DNA of 13,654 bases. It comes from Candidatus Fermentithermobacillaceae bacterium UBA3951 (GTDB lineage: Bacteria > Bacillota > Sulfobacillia > Fermentithermobacillales > Fermentithermobacillaceae). The notes under the pieces are model-generated. The model did no database searches and was not told the origin of the DNA. It saw only the letters and a program-made list of their open reading frames with translations. The position numbers were made by a program, and so were the translations under genes. The stretch lies in assembly GCA_002385465.1 (NCBI GenBank), contig DGDN01000062.1, positions 1 through 13,654 of the forward strand, in the 5' to 3' direction. Shown in pieces: positions 6,259 through 13,475 of the stretch (positions within the stretch are counted from its first letter, which is position 1; each line of letters opens with the position of its first letter).

Positions 6259-7182
6259 GTGACACTGAGAGGTCAAGACCTTCTTTCGCTCCAAGAGATG
6301 AGCACGGCAGACATGGAGACCGTCCTGTCCACAGCCCGCTCGCTCAAAGAAATCCTGTCGCGCCCGATTAAGAAAGTACCTACGCTGCGCGGCAAAGTAG
6401 TGTGTACTCTGTTCTACGAACCATCCACGAGGACGAGAACCTCGTTTGAACTGGCGGCCAAGTACATGTCGGCCGATACCGTGTCTATAGCGGCGTCGAC
6501 GTCGGCTGCGCAAAAAGGCGAGACTCTCTCCGACACAGCGCGAAACCTGGAAGTCATGGGCGTTGATGTGGCCATAATGAGACACAGCGTGTCAGGTTCA
6601 TGCCATTTCCTGGCCAGGGTGCTGGATATCCCGGTTATCAACGCAGGGGATGGAATGCACGAACATCCCACCCAAGGGCTTCTGGACATCTTCACGATCC
6701 TCGAGCACAAGCCAAGGATAAGGGGCCTCAAGGTGGCCATACTCGGCGACATCCTCCACTCAAGGGTTGCCCGTTCCCTTATCTTCGGCCTCACCAAAAT
6801 GGGAGCCGAGGTAACGGTCGCCGGCCCCGGTACCCTCTTGCCCCCGTACATCGAGGACCTGGGAGTCAAAGTCTTTAGAAGGGTAGAGGAAGCCATCGAG
6901 GGCGCCGATGTTGTCTATGCCTTGCGGATCCAGCTGGAGAGACAAAACAAGGGGCTTTTCCCTTCCAAGAGGGAATACCGTGATTTCTACGGCTTAAACC
7001 GCCGTAGGCTCTCCCTCGCCCAAGAAGACGCCATCATAATGCATCCGGGGCCGATGAACCGCGGCGTTGAGATCACTACCGACCTCGCGGATTCACCGAG
7101 GTCTATCATCCTCGACCAGGTGACATCAGGGGTAGCGATCCGGATGGCTGTTCTCTATCTCATTCTGGGAGGGCGAGAATAA
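6259..7182 (+). CDS. pyrB: Aspartate carbamoyltransferase catalytic subunit
   Basis: A 307-residue enzyme joining carbamoyl phosphate and L-aspartate to give N-carbamoyl-L-aspartate, the committed step of pyrimidine synthesis. The carbamoyl-phosphate site STRTR is at residues 56-60 (in FYEPSTRTRTSFE), and HPTQ is at 136-139. Domain 2 shows the usual ILGDILHSRVARS and MHPGPMNRGVEI segments. The start is GTG at 6259 with GAGGAGGG (6246-6253) upstream. The stop codon TAA shares its last base with the pyrC ATG, so the two are likely translationally coupled. No pyrI regulatory subunit gene is nearby, in line with Bacillota, where control is by PyrR rather than by an allosteric chain. Confidence 0.97.
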   Translation: MTLRGQDLLSLQEMSTADMETVLSTARSLKEILSRPIKKVPTLRGKVVCTLFYEPSTRTRTSFELAAKYMSADTVSIAASTSAAQKGETLSDTARNLEVMGVDVAIMRHSVSGSCHFLARVLDIPVINAGDGMHEHPTQGLLDIFTILEHKPRIRGLKVAILGDILHSRVARSLIFGLTKMGAEVTVAGPGTLLPPYIEDLGVKVFRRVEEAIEGADVVYALRIQLERQNKGLFPSKREYRDFYGLNRRRLSLAQEDAIIMHPGPMNRGVEITTDLADSPRSIILDQVTSGVAIRMAVLYLILGGRE

Positions 7183-8483
7183 TGGCAAGAGACCTGCTCA
7201 TAAAAGGCGGTAGGGTTGTAGATCCGGCCTCCGGACTTGATGGAGTCGCAGACATCTTAGTGTCCGAAGGAAAAATCGCCCGGGTGGACAAGGACATCGC
7301 CTCAGAAGGGGCAGAGATCCTGGACGTATCCGGCATGATTGTTATGCCCGGACTCATCGACATGCACGTTCACCTAAGGGAGCCGGGGTTCAAAGAGAAG
7401 GAAGATATAGAGAGCGGCTCGGCCGCAGCTGCGGTGGGCGGGTTTACCGCTGTGGCCTGCATGCCCAATACCGAGCCGGCGCTTGATAATGACGCCGTCA
7501 TCGCCGAAGTCGTAAAGAAGGCTGCCGAAATCGGATTGTGCCGAGTGTACCCCATCGGCGCGGTCACAAAAGGCCGCCGGGGCCAGGAACTCGCGGAGCT
7601 AGGGGAGATGAAGGCGGCGGGAGCAGTGGCGTTTTCCGACGACGGGTCTCCGGTCTCGACTTCGGAAATCCTCCGCTGCGCCCTTGAGTACTTGAAAGCC
7701 TTCGACTGCGTGCTCATGGACCATCCCGAAGACCTGTCCCTTTCCGAGGGCGGCCAGATAAACAGGGGCCTTGTCTCGACAATTGCCGGGTTCAAGGGGA
7801 TCCCCCGTGAAGCAGAAGAGATCATTGTCGCAAGAGACATACTCGTCGCCGGCATGACAGGCGGAAGACTCCATCTAACCCACATTTCAACGAAGGGGTC
7901 AGTCGAGCTTATTAGGCGCGCCAAAGAGAAGGGATTGCCGGTTACCTGTGATTGCACGCCGCACCACTTGCTCCTAACCGACAAGCTGGTCCTCGAGTCG
8001 GGGTATGACACCAACACCAAGATGAACCCGCCACTTAGGACCGACGAAGACCTGGAGGCCCTGTGGCAAGGCCTGTCAGACGGGACCATCGACGCCATCG
8101 CCACCGACCATGCCCCTCACCATGTGGACGACAAGTGGGTAGAGTACGATTATGCGGCGAACGGAATAACCGGGCTTGAGACTGCAGTTGGGCTCATTGT
8201 CGACAAGCTGGTGAGGTCCGGGTCCATTTCGTGGACAAGGATGGCAGAAGCAATGAGCCTCAATCCCGCCAGGATCTTGGGAGTTCCTGGAGGTACCCTG
8301 GCCGAGGGAGCCGTCGCCGACATCACCGTCATCGACCCGGAGCTCGAATGGTCGGTAAACCCCAGGGAATTTAGGTCCAAGGGGAAGAACACTCCTTTTG
8401 AAGGATGGAGGCTGGACGGCGCCCCTTACGCTACAATCCTGGGAGGAAAAATCGTGGCCAAGAAGAGGTGTCTCGTCTCTTGA
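7182..8483 (+). CDS. pyrC: Dihydroorotase, class I
   Basis: A 433-residue zinc amidohydrolase that cyclises N-carbamoyl-aspartate to dihydroorotate. Metal and catalytic residues expected of class I enzymes are seen: H62 and H64 (MHVHLREPG), the Asp pair D153-D154 in FSDDGSP replacing the carboxylated Lys of class II as bridging ligand, H181 (DHPED), H234 (LTHISTKGS) and the catalytic Asp D309 (ATDHAPH). The substrate loop CMPNTEP and the C-terminal beta-sandwich segment (GKNTPFEGW) are present. Length is standard. It starts on the last base of pyrB. No obvious separate ribosome site is needed, although GGGAGGG lies just upstream inside pyrB (about 7168-7174). PyrK starts 24 bases after its stop if the preferred pyrK start is right. 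Confidence 0.97.
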   Translation: MARDLLIKGGRVVDPASGLDGVADILVSEGKIARVDKDIASEGAEILDVSGMIVMPGLIDMHVHLREPGFKEKEDIESGSAAAAVGGFTAVACMPNTEPALDNDAVIAEVVKKAAEIGLCRVYPIGAVTKGRRGQELAELGEMKAAGAVAFSDDGSPVSTSEILRCALEYLKAFDCVLMDHPEDLSLSEGGQINRGLVSTIAGFKGIPREAEEIIVARDILVAGMTGGRLHLTHISTKGSVELIRRAKEKGLPVTCDCTPHHLLLTDKLVLESGYDTNTKMNPPLRTDEDLEALWQGLSDGTIDAIATDHAPHHVDDKWVEYDYAANGITGLETAVGLIVDKLVRSGSISWTRMAEAMSLNPARILGVPGGTLAEGAVADITVIDPELEWSVNPREFRSKGKNTPFEGWRLDGAPYATILGGKIVAKKRCLVS

Positions 8484-8506
8484 AAACCTGTGAAGGAAGC
8501 CGGCTT

Positions 8507-9457
8507 GTGGGGACAAAAGAGGCCGAGTGCATTGAAACCGGATTCACGGGCCACGGGCCTTTCGAGGTCCTGGCAAGTATAACCTCCGTGAAGAGAGAGC
8601 AGGGTGGCGTCCGGACCGCCCTGCTCTATGCACCGGAAATCGCCCGCAGGGCAAAGCCTATGCAGTTTGTGCAGGTTAAGGTAGTCCCTCTAACCGATCC
8701 CTTCCTCCGGAGGCCGTTCGGGTTTTCACGCATCTCGCCCGATGAGGGGATTATCGGCATTACCTGGGCTACCGTAGGAAAGGGCACATCGCTCATGGCC
8801 GGTTGGCATGAGGGCGACACAGTTTCGGTACTGGGCCCGCTGGGGAACGGCCTCCAGGTGGACAGGATTTCGGGGATAGCCTGTACGCCGCCCGAAAACG
8901 CGCCGGAACAACATACAGGCAGGGGAAATCCGAGCCGTTCCATGGAGCAGCGTTCCAAAGGACGGTCCGTCTGGCTCATAGCGGGAGGGACCGGACTCGC
9001 GCCTCTTTATCCCCTGGCCGAGTCGATGAAACCTCAAGTCAGCGACATAACCGTCCTCTACGGGGCGAAAACCTCTGCCTCCTTGATGGATACTTCTCCT
9101 TTCGGGGCCATGGGATGCAGGGTCACGGTCTCTACCGAGGATGGGAGTAAAGGGGCCAGGGGGCGGGTGACGGAAGCTCTCGGGCGCCTTTTGGCCTCAG
9201 CGGGGGAGACCTTGAGACACAACCGTCCGCTTGCCGTTGCTTGCGGCCCTGCTCCAATGCTCCGCGCAGTTAAGTCGATGCTCGCGGACACGCCCGTTGA
9301 GCTCTATATTTCTCTTGAGGAACGAATGGCCTGCGGCACGGGGCTCTGCAGAGGCTGCGCCGTGAAGGCTGCCTCTCCCCGCAGAGGGTACCTCCACGTA
9401 TGCACCGACGGGCCTGTCTTTCCGGCGGGAGAAGTCCTTCTTGGAGGGGAGGGCTAA
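8507..9457 (+). CDS. pyrK: Dihydroorotate dehydrogenase B, electron transfer subunit
   Basis: The FAD- and [2Fe-2S]-containing partner of class 1B PyrD. It passes electrons from dihydroorotate oxidation to NAD+. The ferredoxin-reductase FAD motif RRPFGFSRI, the nucleotide site AGGTGLAPLYPL and CGPAPML are present. The cluster ligands are C276, C281, C284 (ACGTGLCRGC) and C299 (HVCTDGPVF). Start choice is uncertain. GTG at 8507 is preferred because AAGGAAG (8493-8499) lies seven bases upstream. In-frame alternatives are TTG 8480 (overlapping the pyrC stop), GTG 8468 and ATG 8405, all giving extensions unlike the family. Even from 8507 the protein is 316 residues against about 250-260 usually. 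This is due to an N-terminal extension of some 20 residues and an insertion of about 25 residues (bases about 8855-8970), polar and Arg/Ser/Glu-rich, before the nucleotide motif. PyrD follows after five bases. Confidence 0.92.
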   Translation: MGTKEAECIETGFTGHGPFEVLASITSVKREQGGVRTALLYAPEIARRAKPMQFVQVKVVPLTDPFLRRPFGFSRISPDEGIIGITWATVGKGTSLMAGWHEGDTVSVLGPLGNGLQVDRISGIACTPPENAPEQHTGRGNPSRSMEQRSKGRSVWLIAGGTGLAPLYPLAESMKPQVSDITVLYGAKTSASLMDTSPFGAMGCRVTVSTEDGSKGARGRVTEALGRLLASAGETLRHNRPLAVACGPAPMLRAVKSMLADTPVELYISLEERMACGTGLCRGCAVKAASPRRGYLHVCTDGPVFPAGEVLLGGEG

Positions 9458-9462
9458 GCTGA

Positions 9463-10377
9463 GTGATTGACCTCTCTACGGAACTTGCCGGCATCCGGCT
9501 CGCAAACCCTCTGGTGGCGGCTTCGGGAGTTTTCGGCTACGGCGAAGAGTACGCCCGCCTGGGAGACATCAGGTGGTTTGGAGCCGTATCGGTAAAGGGC
9601 ACCACTCTCGAGCCCCGCGAAGGAAACCCGCCTCCCAGGGTGTGTGAGACTCCTTCGGGAATGCTCAATTCAATCGGCCTTGAGAACCCGGGGGCCGAGG
9701 TGGCGGCCCGGAAGAAGATCCCTTGGCTCAGACAATTCGGGGTTCCGATCATAGTCAACATCTCGGGCAACACGTACGAGGAGTTCTCGGAATTGGGCGC
9801 CATATTCTCGGATGTCGAGGGGATAAGCGCCCTGGAAGTGAACGTCTCATGCCCCAACGTCGCATCCGGCGGGCTGACTTTCGGTATGGACGCCCGCTCC
9901 TCATATCGCGCAACCCTGTCGGTGAGGAAGACCTGGAAGGGCCCCCTCATAGTAAAGCTCACGCCGAATTCCCCGGACATAGTGTCGATAGCCAGGGCGG
10001 CCGTCGAGGGAGGAGCCGATATCCTGTCGCTAATAAACACCCTGATCGGCATGGCAATCGACATAAAGACAAGGCGGCCGGTCTTGGGCAACGTGACCGG
10101 AGGCCTTTCGGGACCCGCCATAAAGCCGGTGGCTTTACGTTGTGTGTACCAGGTGTCCCAGGCAGTAGAGGTACCTATCATCGGCATGGGCGGGGTATCG
10201 TCTTACCGGGACGTCCTCGAGTTTATCATGGCCGGCGCCTCCGCAGTGGGGATCGGCGCGGGACTCCTGGTCGACCCGCTGCTCCCGAAGAAGATCCTGG
10301 CGGACCTCGAGGAGTATTGCCGCGAAGAAGGCATCGCTACCCTCACCGGCCTCACCGGGTGTGCGTGGAGGGAGTAG
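9463..10377 (+). CDS. pyrD: Dihydroorotate dehydrogenase B (NAD+), catalytic subunit
   Basis: A 304-residue FMN-binding TIM barrel oxidising dihydroorotate to orotate. The catalytic base is Cys (C130, in NVSCPNVASGG), which marks class 1 cytosolic enzymes. The adjoining pyrK identifies the subtype as 1B, NAD-linked. FMN and substrate contacts include K45 (VSVKGTT), VKLTPNS, the INTLIGMAIDIKTRRP loop and the phosphate-binding IIGMGGVSSYRD and GIGAG segments. The start is GTG at 9463 with GGAGGGGAGGG (9443-9453) in the end of pyrK. It is the last gene of the visible operon. Its 3' end overlaps the 3' end of rqcH on the other strand by 26 bases, and no terminator is visible between them. Confidence 0.97.
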   Translation: MIDLSTELAGIRLANPLVAASGVFGYGEEYARLGDIRWFGAVSVKGTTLEPREGNPPPRVCETPSGMLNSIGLENPGAEVAARKKIPWLRQFGVPIIVNISGNTYEEFSELGAIFSDVEGISALEVNVSCPNVASGGLTFGMDARSSYRATLSVRKTWKGPLIVKLTPNSPDIVSIARAAVEGGADILSLINTLIGMAIDIKTRRPVLGNVTGGLSGPAIKPVALRCVYQVSQAVEVPIIGMGGVSSYRDVLEFIMAGASAVGIGAGLLVDPLLPKKILADLEEYCREEGIATLTGLTGCAWRE

Positions 10378-12139
10378 AGTCCGGGGAAACCAGGACCGTC
10401 TTCTGACCGGTATAGGTGACGAACCCGGGAGGCCCTCCGCGAGGTTTCTTTACGCGGGAGGCCGGAACCCAGTCCACCTCGACTTTCGAACCCGTGCGGG
10501 CTTCCGATCTTTCGGCTGCGATCCTAGCGCCAATAATGATGTCCTCTTCAGTCAAGGTCTCTCCGGGACGGAGGAGCACGTGAGCGCCTTTTGCGTTCTT
10601 AACGTGAAGCCAGATATCCCCCGGTTTCCTGATCTTCGTGATTAAGTAGTCGTTTTTCCGGGCATTGCCCCCAACCAGGTAGACGGTCCCGTTCCTTCCC
10701 TCAATGACCTCTATATCAGGTGCTCCCGTAGGCTTAGGCACCCTACTGCGCCCGCTCTTCTTGGGGCTCGCTACCGTTTGGAGTTCGAGGGCAGCCGGCC
10801 GCCTAAAGGGAATCCCGTTCTTCCGGGCAAGGCTCTCGATTACGGGAGCCGCCATCGCGAGGTCATCCAAGCCTTCTGCCTTCTCGAGAAACGAAGCCGC
10901 TTCGGAAAGCCTCTGGAGGTCGGTCCGGGTCTTCTCAAGAGATCTCTCCAACATCTCCTGGGCCCTCTTGAGCCTCGCGTACCTCGCCCAGTAGTTCCTA
11001 GCGTTGTCCCTTGCCGAGTATTTGGGGTCGAGCGGCACGGCGAGTTCGGCGGGTGGGTCCCGGTGGTAGTCCAGGCACCTGGCTTCCGTATATCCGGGGG
11101 GAGTCCTAACCCCGCTTGAATCGATGAGCGAGGCCCACACTCTGTACTTCATATAGTCTTGCGCCTCGGCCAGATCCTCAAGTTGGGCCCTGTGCCTTGA
11201 CTCCAGCCTTTTCTGCACCTTCCTGTAAAGGCCTTCGACGTATGATTTCGCCGAGTTTTCCGCCGCAACCAGATTTTCCCGCCTCCTCTGGCCCCGGCAG
11301 CCTTCGAGGATCGATTCGAACGTTGCTCTCACCGGGTGCTGGCGGAGTGGAATGACATGGAAAACCGGCGTGCCCTTGGGCCCGTCATAGATGGCGGGGT
11401 GATAATCGGACTGCCCTAGCCTCGTCGAGACTTCCATAAGAGCCCGGGCAAGCTGGGGGAGAGCGTCTTCGGAAAGGGGAAGGTCCACCTGCACTCCCGC
11501 GTCCATCAGCGTGCTCACGGCGAGGTCTTTGCCCATACCTTCCACGGCGGAACGGAGGAGGTCAAGCGGACTCAGCGTTCGTCCGTCACTCAAGAACCGG
11601 GACCGGGCCTCCTCGAGCTCACGGGTGATCTCGTCCTCGCTTCCGACCTTCGTAAGATCAAGCCTTTCGCCCGGAGGCGGGCTATACGGTCGACCGTGGA
11701 CGAACCTCTCTCCCGATGGAGGAACGGCCGCCGCCTCCAAGACGCCTTCTTTATAGAGCCCTATATTCTGTCCATGCCCGGCCATGTCAAGGACAAGGAC
11801 ATACGGAGCGGCGCTCCCCAGATCGTCGTGGCCCAGAAACTCCAGAAAGAGGATCCTGTCAAGGCGGTGCTGGTCTATGGAGACAAGCGTCCCGCCCTCA
11901 AGGCGCTTTCTGAGGCCAAGGCAGAACCCGGAAGGGACAGGGGGGTTCGCCTTACGCTCGTCGGAAAAGCCGAAGAAAGGGCGGTTTCCCTCGAGAGACA
12001 TGACGAGCCGGTCCCGGATGGAAAAGCTCCAAACCGAGAAGACCAGCTCCTTAGGCCTGGGCTGGTGGATTTTCTGTACCTTTAGCGGCAGGTATCCACT
12101 GAGTTCGGAACGTATAGCATACAGAGTGATGCCGTCCAT
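10352..12139 (-). CDS. rqcH: RqcH (Rqc2/NEMF, NFACT family) ribosome quality control factor
   Basis: A 595-residue NFACT protein. Bacterial RqcH binds stalled 50S subunits carrying peptidyl-tRNA and recruits tRNA-Ala to add a C-terminal alanine tail that marks the chain for proteolysis; older names are FbpA and fibronectin-binding protein. Domains by eye: NFACT-N 1-about 180, a HhH-like segment about 180-245, the coiled-coil pair about 275-340 and 370-425, and NFACT-R (DUF814) about 475-585 with GDIWLHVKNAKGAHVLLR. The conserved tRNA-binding Asp-Arg pair is D94-R95 (HRLDRILF). The EIM motif known further along in Bacillus RqcH aligns with D118-M119-A120 here. The ATG at 12139 is chosen because AAGGGGG lies seven bases upstream and the family N-terminus begins MDGITLYAI; an upstream frame extension (to 12298) would run through its own promoter. 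It is convergent with pyrD. Confidence 0.95.
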   Translation of the reverse strand: MDGITLYAIRSELSGYLPLKVQKIHQPRPKELVFSVWSFSIRDRLVMSLEGNRPFFGFSDERKANPPVPSGFCLGLRKRLEGGTLVSIDQHRLDRILFLEFLGHDDLGSAAPYVLVLDMAGHGQNIGLYKEGVLEAAAVPPSGERFVHGRPYSPPPGERLDLTKVGSEDEITRELEEARSRFLSDGRTLSPLDLLRSAVEGMGKDLAVSTLMDAGVQVDLPLSEDALPQLARALMEVSTRLGQSDYHPAIYDGPKGTPVFHVIPLRQHPVRATFESILEGCRGQRRRENLVAAENSAKSYVEGLYRKVQKRLESRHRAQLEDLAEAQDYMKYRVWASLIDSSGVRTPPGYTEARCLDYHRDPPAELAVPLDPKYSARDNARNYWARYARLKRAQEMLERSLEKTRTDLQRLSEAASFLEKAEGLDDLAMAAPVIESLARKNGIPFRRPAALELQTVASPKKSGRSRVPKPTGAPDIEVIEGRNGTVYLVGGNARKNDYLITKIRKPGDIWLHVKNAKGAHVLLRPGETLTEEDIIIGARIAAERSEARTGSKVEVDWVPASRVKKPRGGPPGFVTYTGQKTVLVSPDSTPSTHTR

Positions 12140-12168
12140 TTGGCGTCCCCCTTCGCGAGAAGTATATA
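12140..12168 (+). promoter_or_regulatory. Plus-strand promoter for the 12217 gene set
   Basis: TTGGCG (12140-12145) and TATATA (12163-12168) are spaced by 17 bases. Transcription would begin near 12175 and reach the first start codon at 12217 after about 40 bases. It overlaps the oppositely oriented rqcH promoter. Confidence 0.5.
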
Positions 12169-12190
12169 TTTGGGGCGCCCAAAGCATCAA
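12161..12190 (-). promoter_or_regulatory. Minus-strand promoter for rqcH
   Basis: Read on the minus strand, TTGATG (12190-12185) and TATACT (12166-12161) are spaced by 18 bases. Transcription would start near 12154, leaving a very short leader of about 15 bases that holds the AAGGGGG ribosome site. Confidence 0.55.
12169..12183. promoter_or_regulatory. Palindrome in the two-way promoter, possible operator
   Basis: TTTGGG (12169-12174) and CCCAAA (12178-12183) form a perfect 6-base inverted repeat around GCG. It lies in the -35/-10 spacer of the rqcH promoter and at the likely start of transcription in the other direction, so a bound protein could affect both. Confidence 0.35.
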
Positions 12191-12216
12191 ACTAAAGGAG
12201 TATCCCGGAGGTAAGA

Positions 12217-12630
12217 GTGAGTTCCATGACAGGAGTCTTTTCGGGACATGAAGATGCCTTCCGCCTGAAAGGGTTTTCAGTGAGGCATTTCCCGGCATAC
12301 CTCCGGCTCGTTAGAGACCACTCAGAAGTCCACGTAAGAAGGGGCCCTTCCGGATTTCTCCTCGAGATACCGGTAGTCAGGGCGTACCCCGGGGAAGCGT
12401 TCCCCGAAAGGGTCCTTAAATATCTGGAAGAGCGGAACGCATCTCCGAAAGGGCCCGGGGCTTTCGTCGTTCGTGGAGACACGATATGGTGCGTGTGCCA
12501 AGTAGCCGGCAGAGAGAAAGAGAGCGATGAGGAGTCTCGGGCCGAAGAAGCCCATAAGGTCGCCGAAACGGCCTCTCAGCTCGCTCACCAGGTGGAACGG
12601 CTCGGTCCCAAAATACTGAACTTGAGATAA
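12217..12630 (+). CDS. Hypothetical protein, 137 residues
   Basis: I do not recognise this protein. It appears soluble, with no signal peptide or membrane helix. The first two thirds look like a mixed alpha/beta fold (FRLKGFSVRHFPAYLRLV, then FLLEIPVV, then GAFVVRGDTIWCVCQVAG). The last 35 residues are a charged predicted helix (EESRAEEAHKVAETASQLAH). Two Cys lie close together (CVC, about 91-93). The start is GTG at 12217 with GGAGGT (12207-12212) just upstream; an ATG at 12226 is possible but further from that site. It is the first gene after the divergent promoter and lies 10 bases before the HAD gene, so the two are probably co-transcribed. Good ribosome site, spacing and codon pattern support a real gene. 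Confidence 0.75.
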   Translation: MSSMTGVFSGHEDAFRLKGFSVRHFPAYLRLVRDHSEVHVRRGPSGFLLEIPVVRAYPGEAFPERVLKYLEERNASPKGPGAFVVRGDTIWCVCQVAGREKESDEESRAEEAHKVAETASQLAHQVERLGPKILNLR

Positions 12631-12640
12631 GGAAGGAAAC

Positions 12641-13450
12641 ATGGAGACAAGAGAAAACACGCAATTATCCCTCGTAGCCTGCGATCTGGACGGCACCCTT
12701 CTTGGTCCGGGGGAAACTGAGCTCGATACGGCCCTGGAGGTAGCCGATTTCTGCAGAAGGCACAACCTCCGGTTTACGATAGCTACGGGGAGGGTGTTCG
12801 GAGCAGTTGTGAAATACGTAGAACTCCTCGGCATTAAGGATCCGGTGATCACAAACGGCGGCGCGCTTGTGGCGGCTTTGGGCGAGGAACCCATCTACGA
12901 GAAGACAATAGACCCATGCCTGGCAGGAGCCCTCCTCCGGTACCTTCGCTCCCTCAATCTTCCTTTCTATTTCGTGCACGGCAAGGACATGCTCACAGAA
13001 TGGGAGGGTGCCGAAACGGTGACATATTCTGAGAGTATCTCCTACGATATCCGGATAGTGCCTTCCCTTGAAGCGCTCGGTATATCTCCGACCCAAATTG
13101 TCGTGAGGGCAGAGGTCCACGAGGCCGCGGAGCTCTTGGAGGCATTCCGGAACCGCTTTTCTACTCGCCTTTCGATAATCAGGAGCCTACCCCACCTCAT
13201 CGAGTTCCAGGCGCCGGGGGTATCCAAGGCGAGCGCTTTGGAGTTTTTGGCCCGTTCCTACGGGTTGGATGCAAATAGGGTTCTGGCTGTCGGCGACGGC
13301 CTGAACGACGTGGAGATGCTATCCTGGGCGGGCCGGAGCGCTTGCGTTGGCAACGCTTGCGACGAAGTGAAAGAGGTGGCTACCTACAAGGCTTCAGGCC
13401 TCTACGCCAAAGGAGTTCTGGAAGCGATAAAGAATTCTCTCAGGGGTTAG
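12641..13450 (+). CDS. Cof-type HAD-IIB family phosphatase
   Basis: A 269-residue haloacid dehalogenase-superfamily hydrolase, predicted to remove phosphate from small phosphorylated metabolites (sugar phosphates, nucleotides or cofactors) with Mg2+. The nucleophile motif DLDGT has D15 and D17; motif II is TIATGR with its Thr. The large C2B cap lies between, and motif IV is GDGLNDVEML with D219 and D223. KASALEFLA supplies the usual motif III Lys region. The layout and length match the Cof/YidA group; the substrate cannot be assigned. The ATG at 12641 has AAGGAAGG just upstream. It follows the 137-residue hypothetical gene by 10 bases and is followed after 25 bases by hutU on the same strand. 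Confidence 0.92.
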   Translation: METRENTQLSLVACDLDGTLLGPGETELDTALEVADFCRRHNLRFTIATGRVFGAVVKYVELLGIKDPVITNGGALVAALGEEPIYEKTIDPCLAGALLRYLRSLNLPFYFVHGKDMLTEWEGAETVTYSESISYDIRIVPSLEALGISPTQIVVRAEVHEAAELLEAFRNRFSTRLSIIRSLPHLIEFQAPGVSKASALEFLARSYGLDANRVLAVGDGLNDVEMLSWAGRSACVGNACDEVKEVATYKASGLYAKGVLEAIKNSLRG

Positions 13451-13475
13451 TTCCACAAAAGTGAGGTATCCGTCC

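Noticed and set aside
7370..8104. Long minus-strand open frame (244 codons) inside pyrC
   Set aside because: It is antisense to a clear dihydroorotase with all catalytic residues, has no ribosome site and looks like a high-GC shadow frame.
9537..10187. Long minus-strand frame (216 codons) inside pyrD
   Set aside because: It is antisense to a clear dihydroorotate dehydrogenase and shows no family motifs.
12140..12298. Upstream extension of rqcH by 53 codons
   Set aside because: The extension is unlike NFACT N-termini, crosses the rqcH promoter and the opposite gene, and the ATG at 12139 has its own ribosome site.
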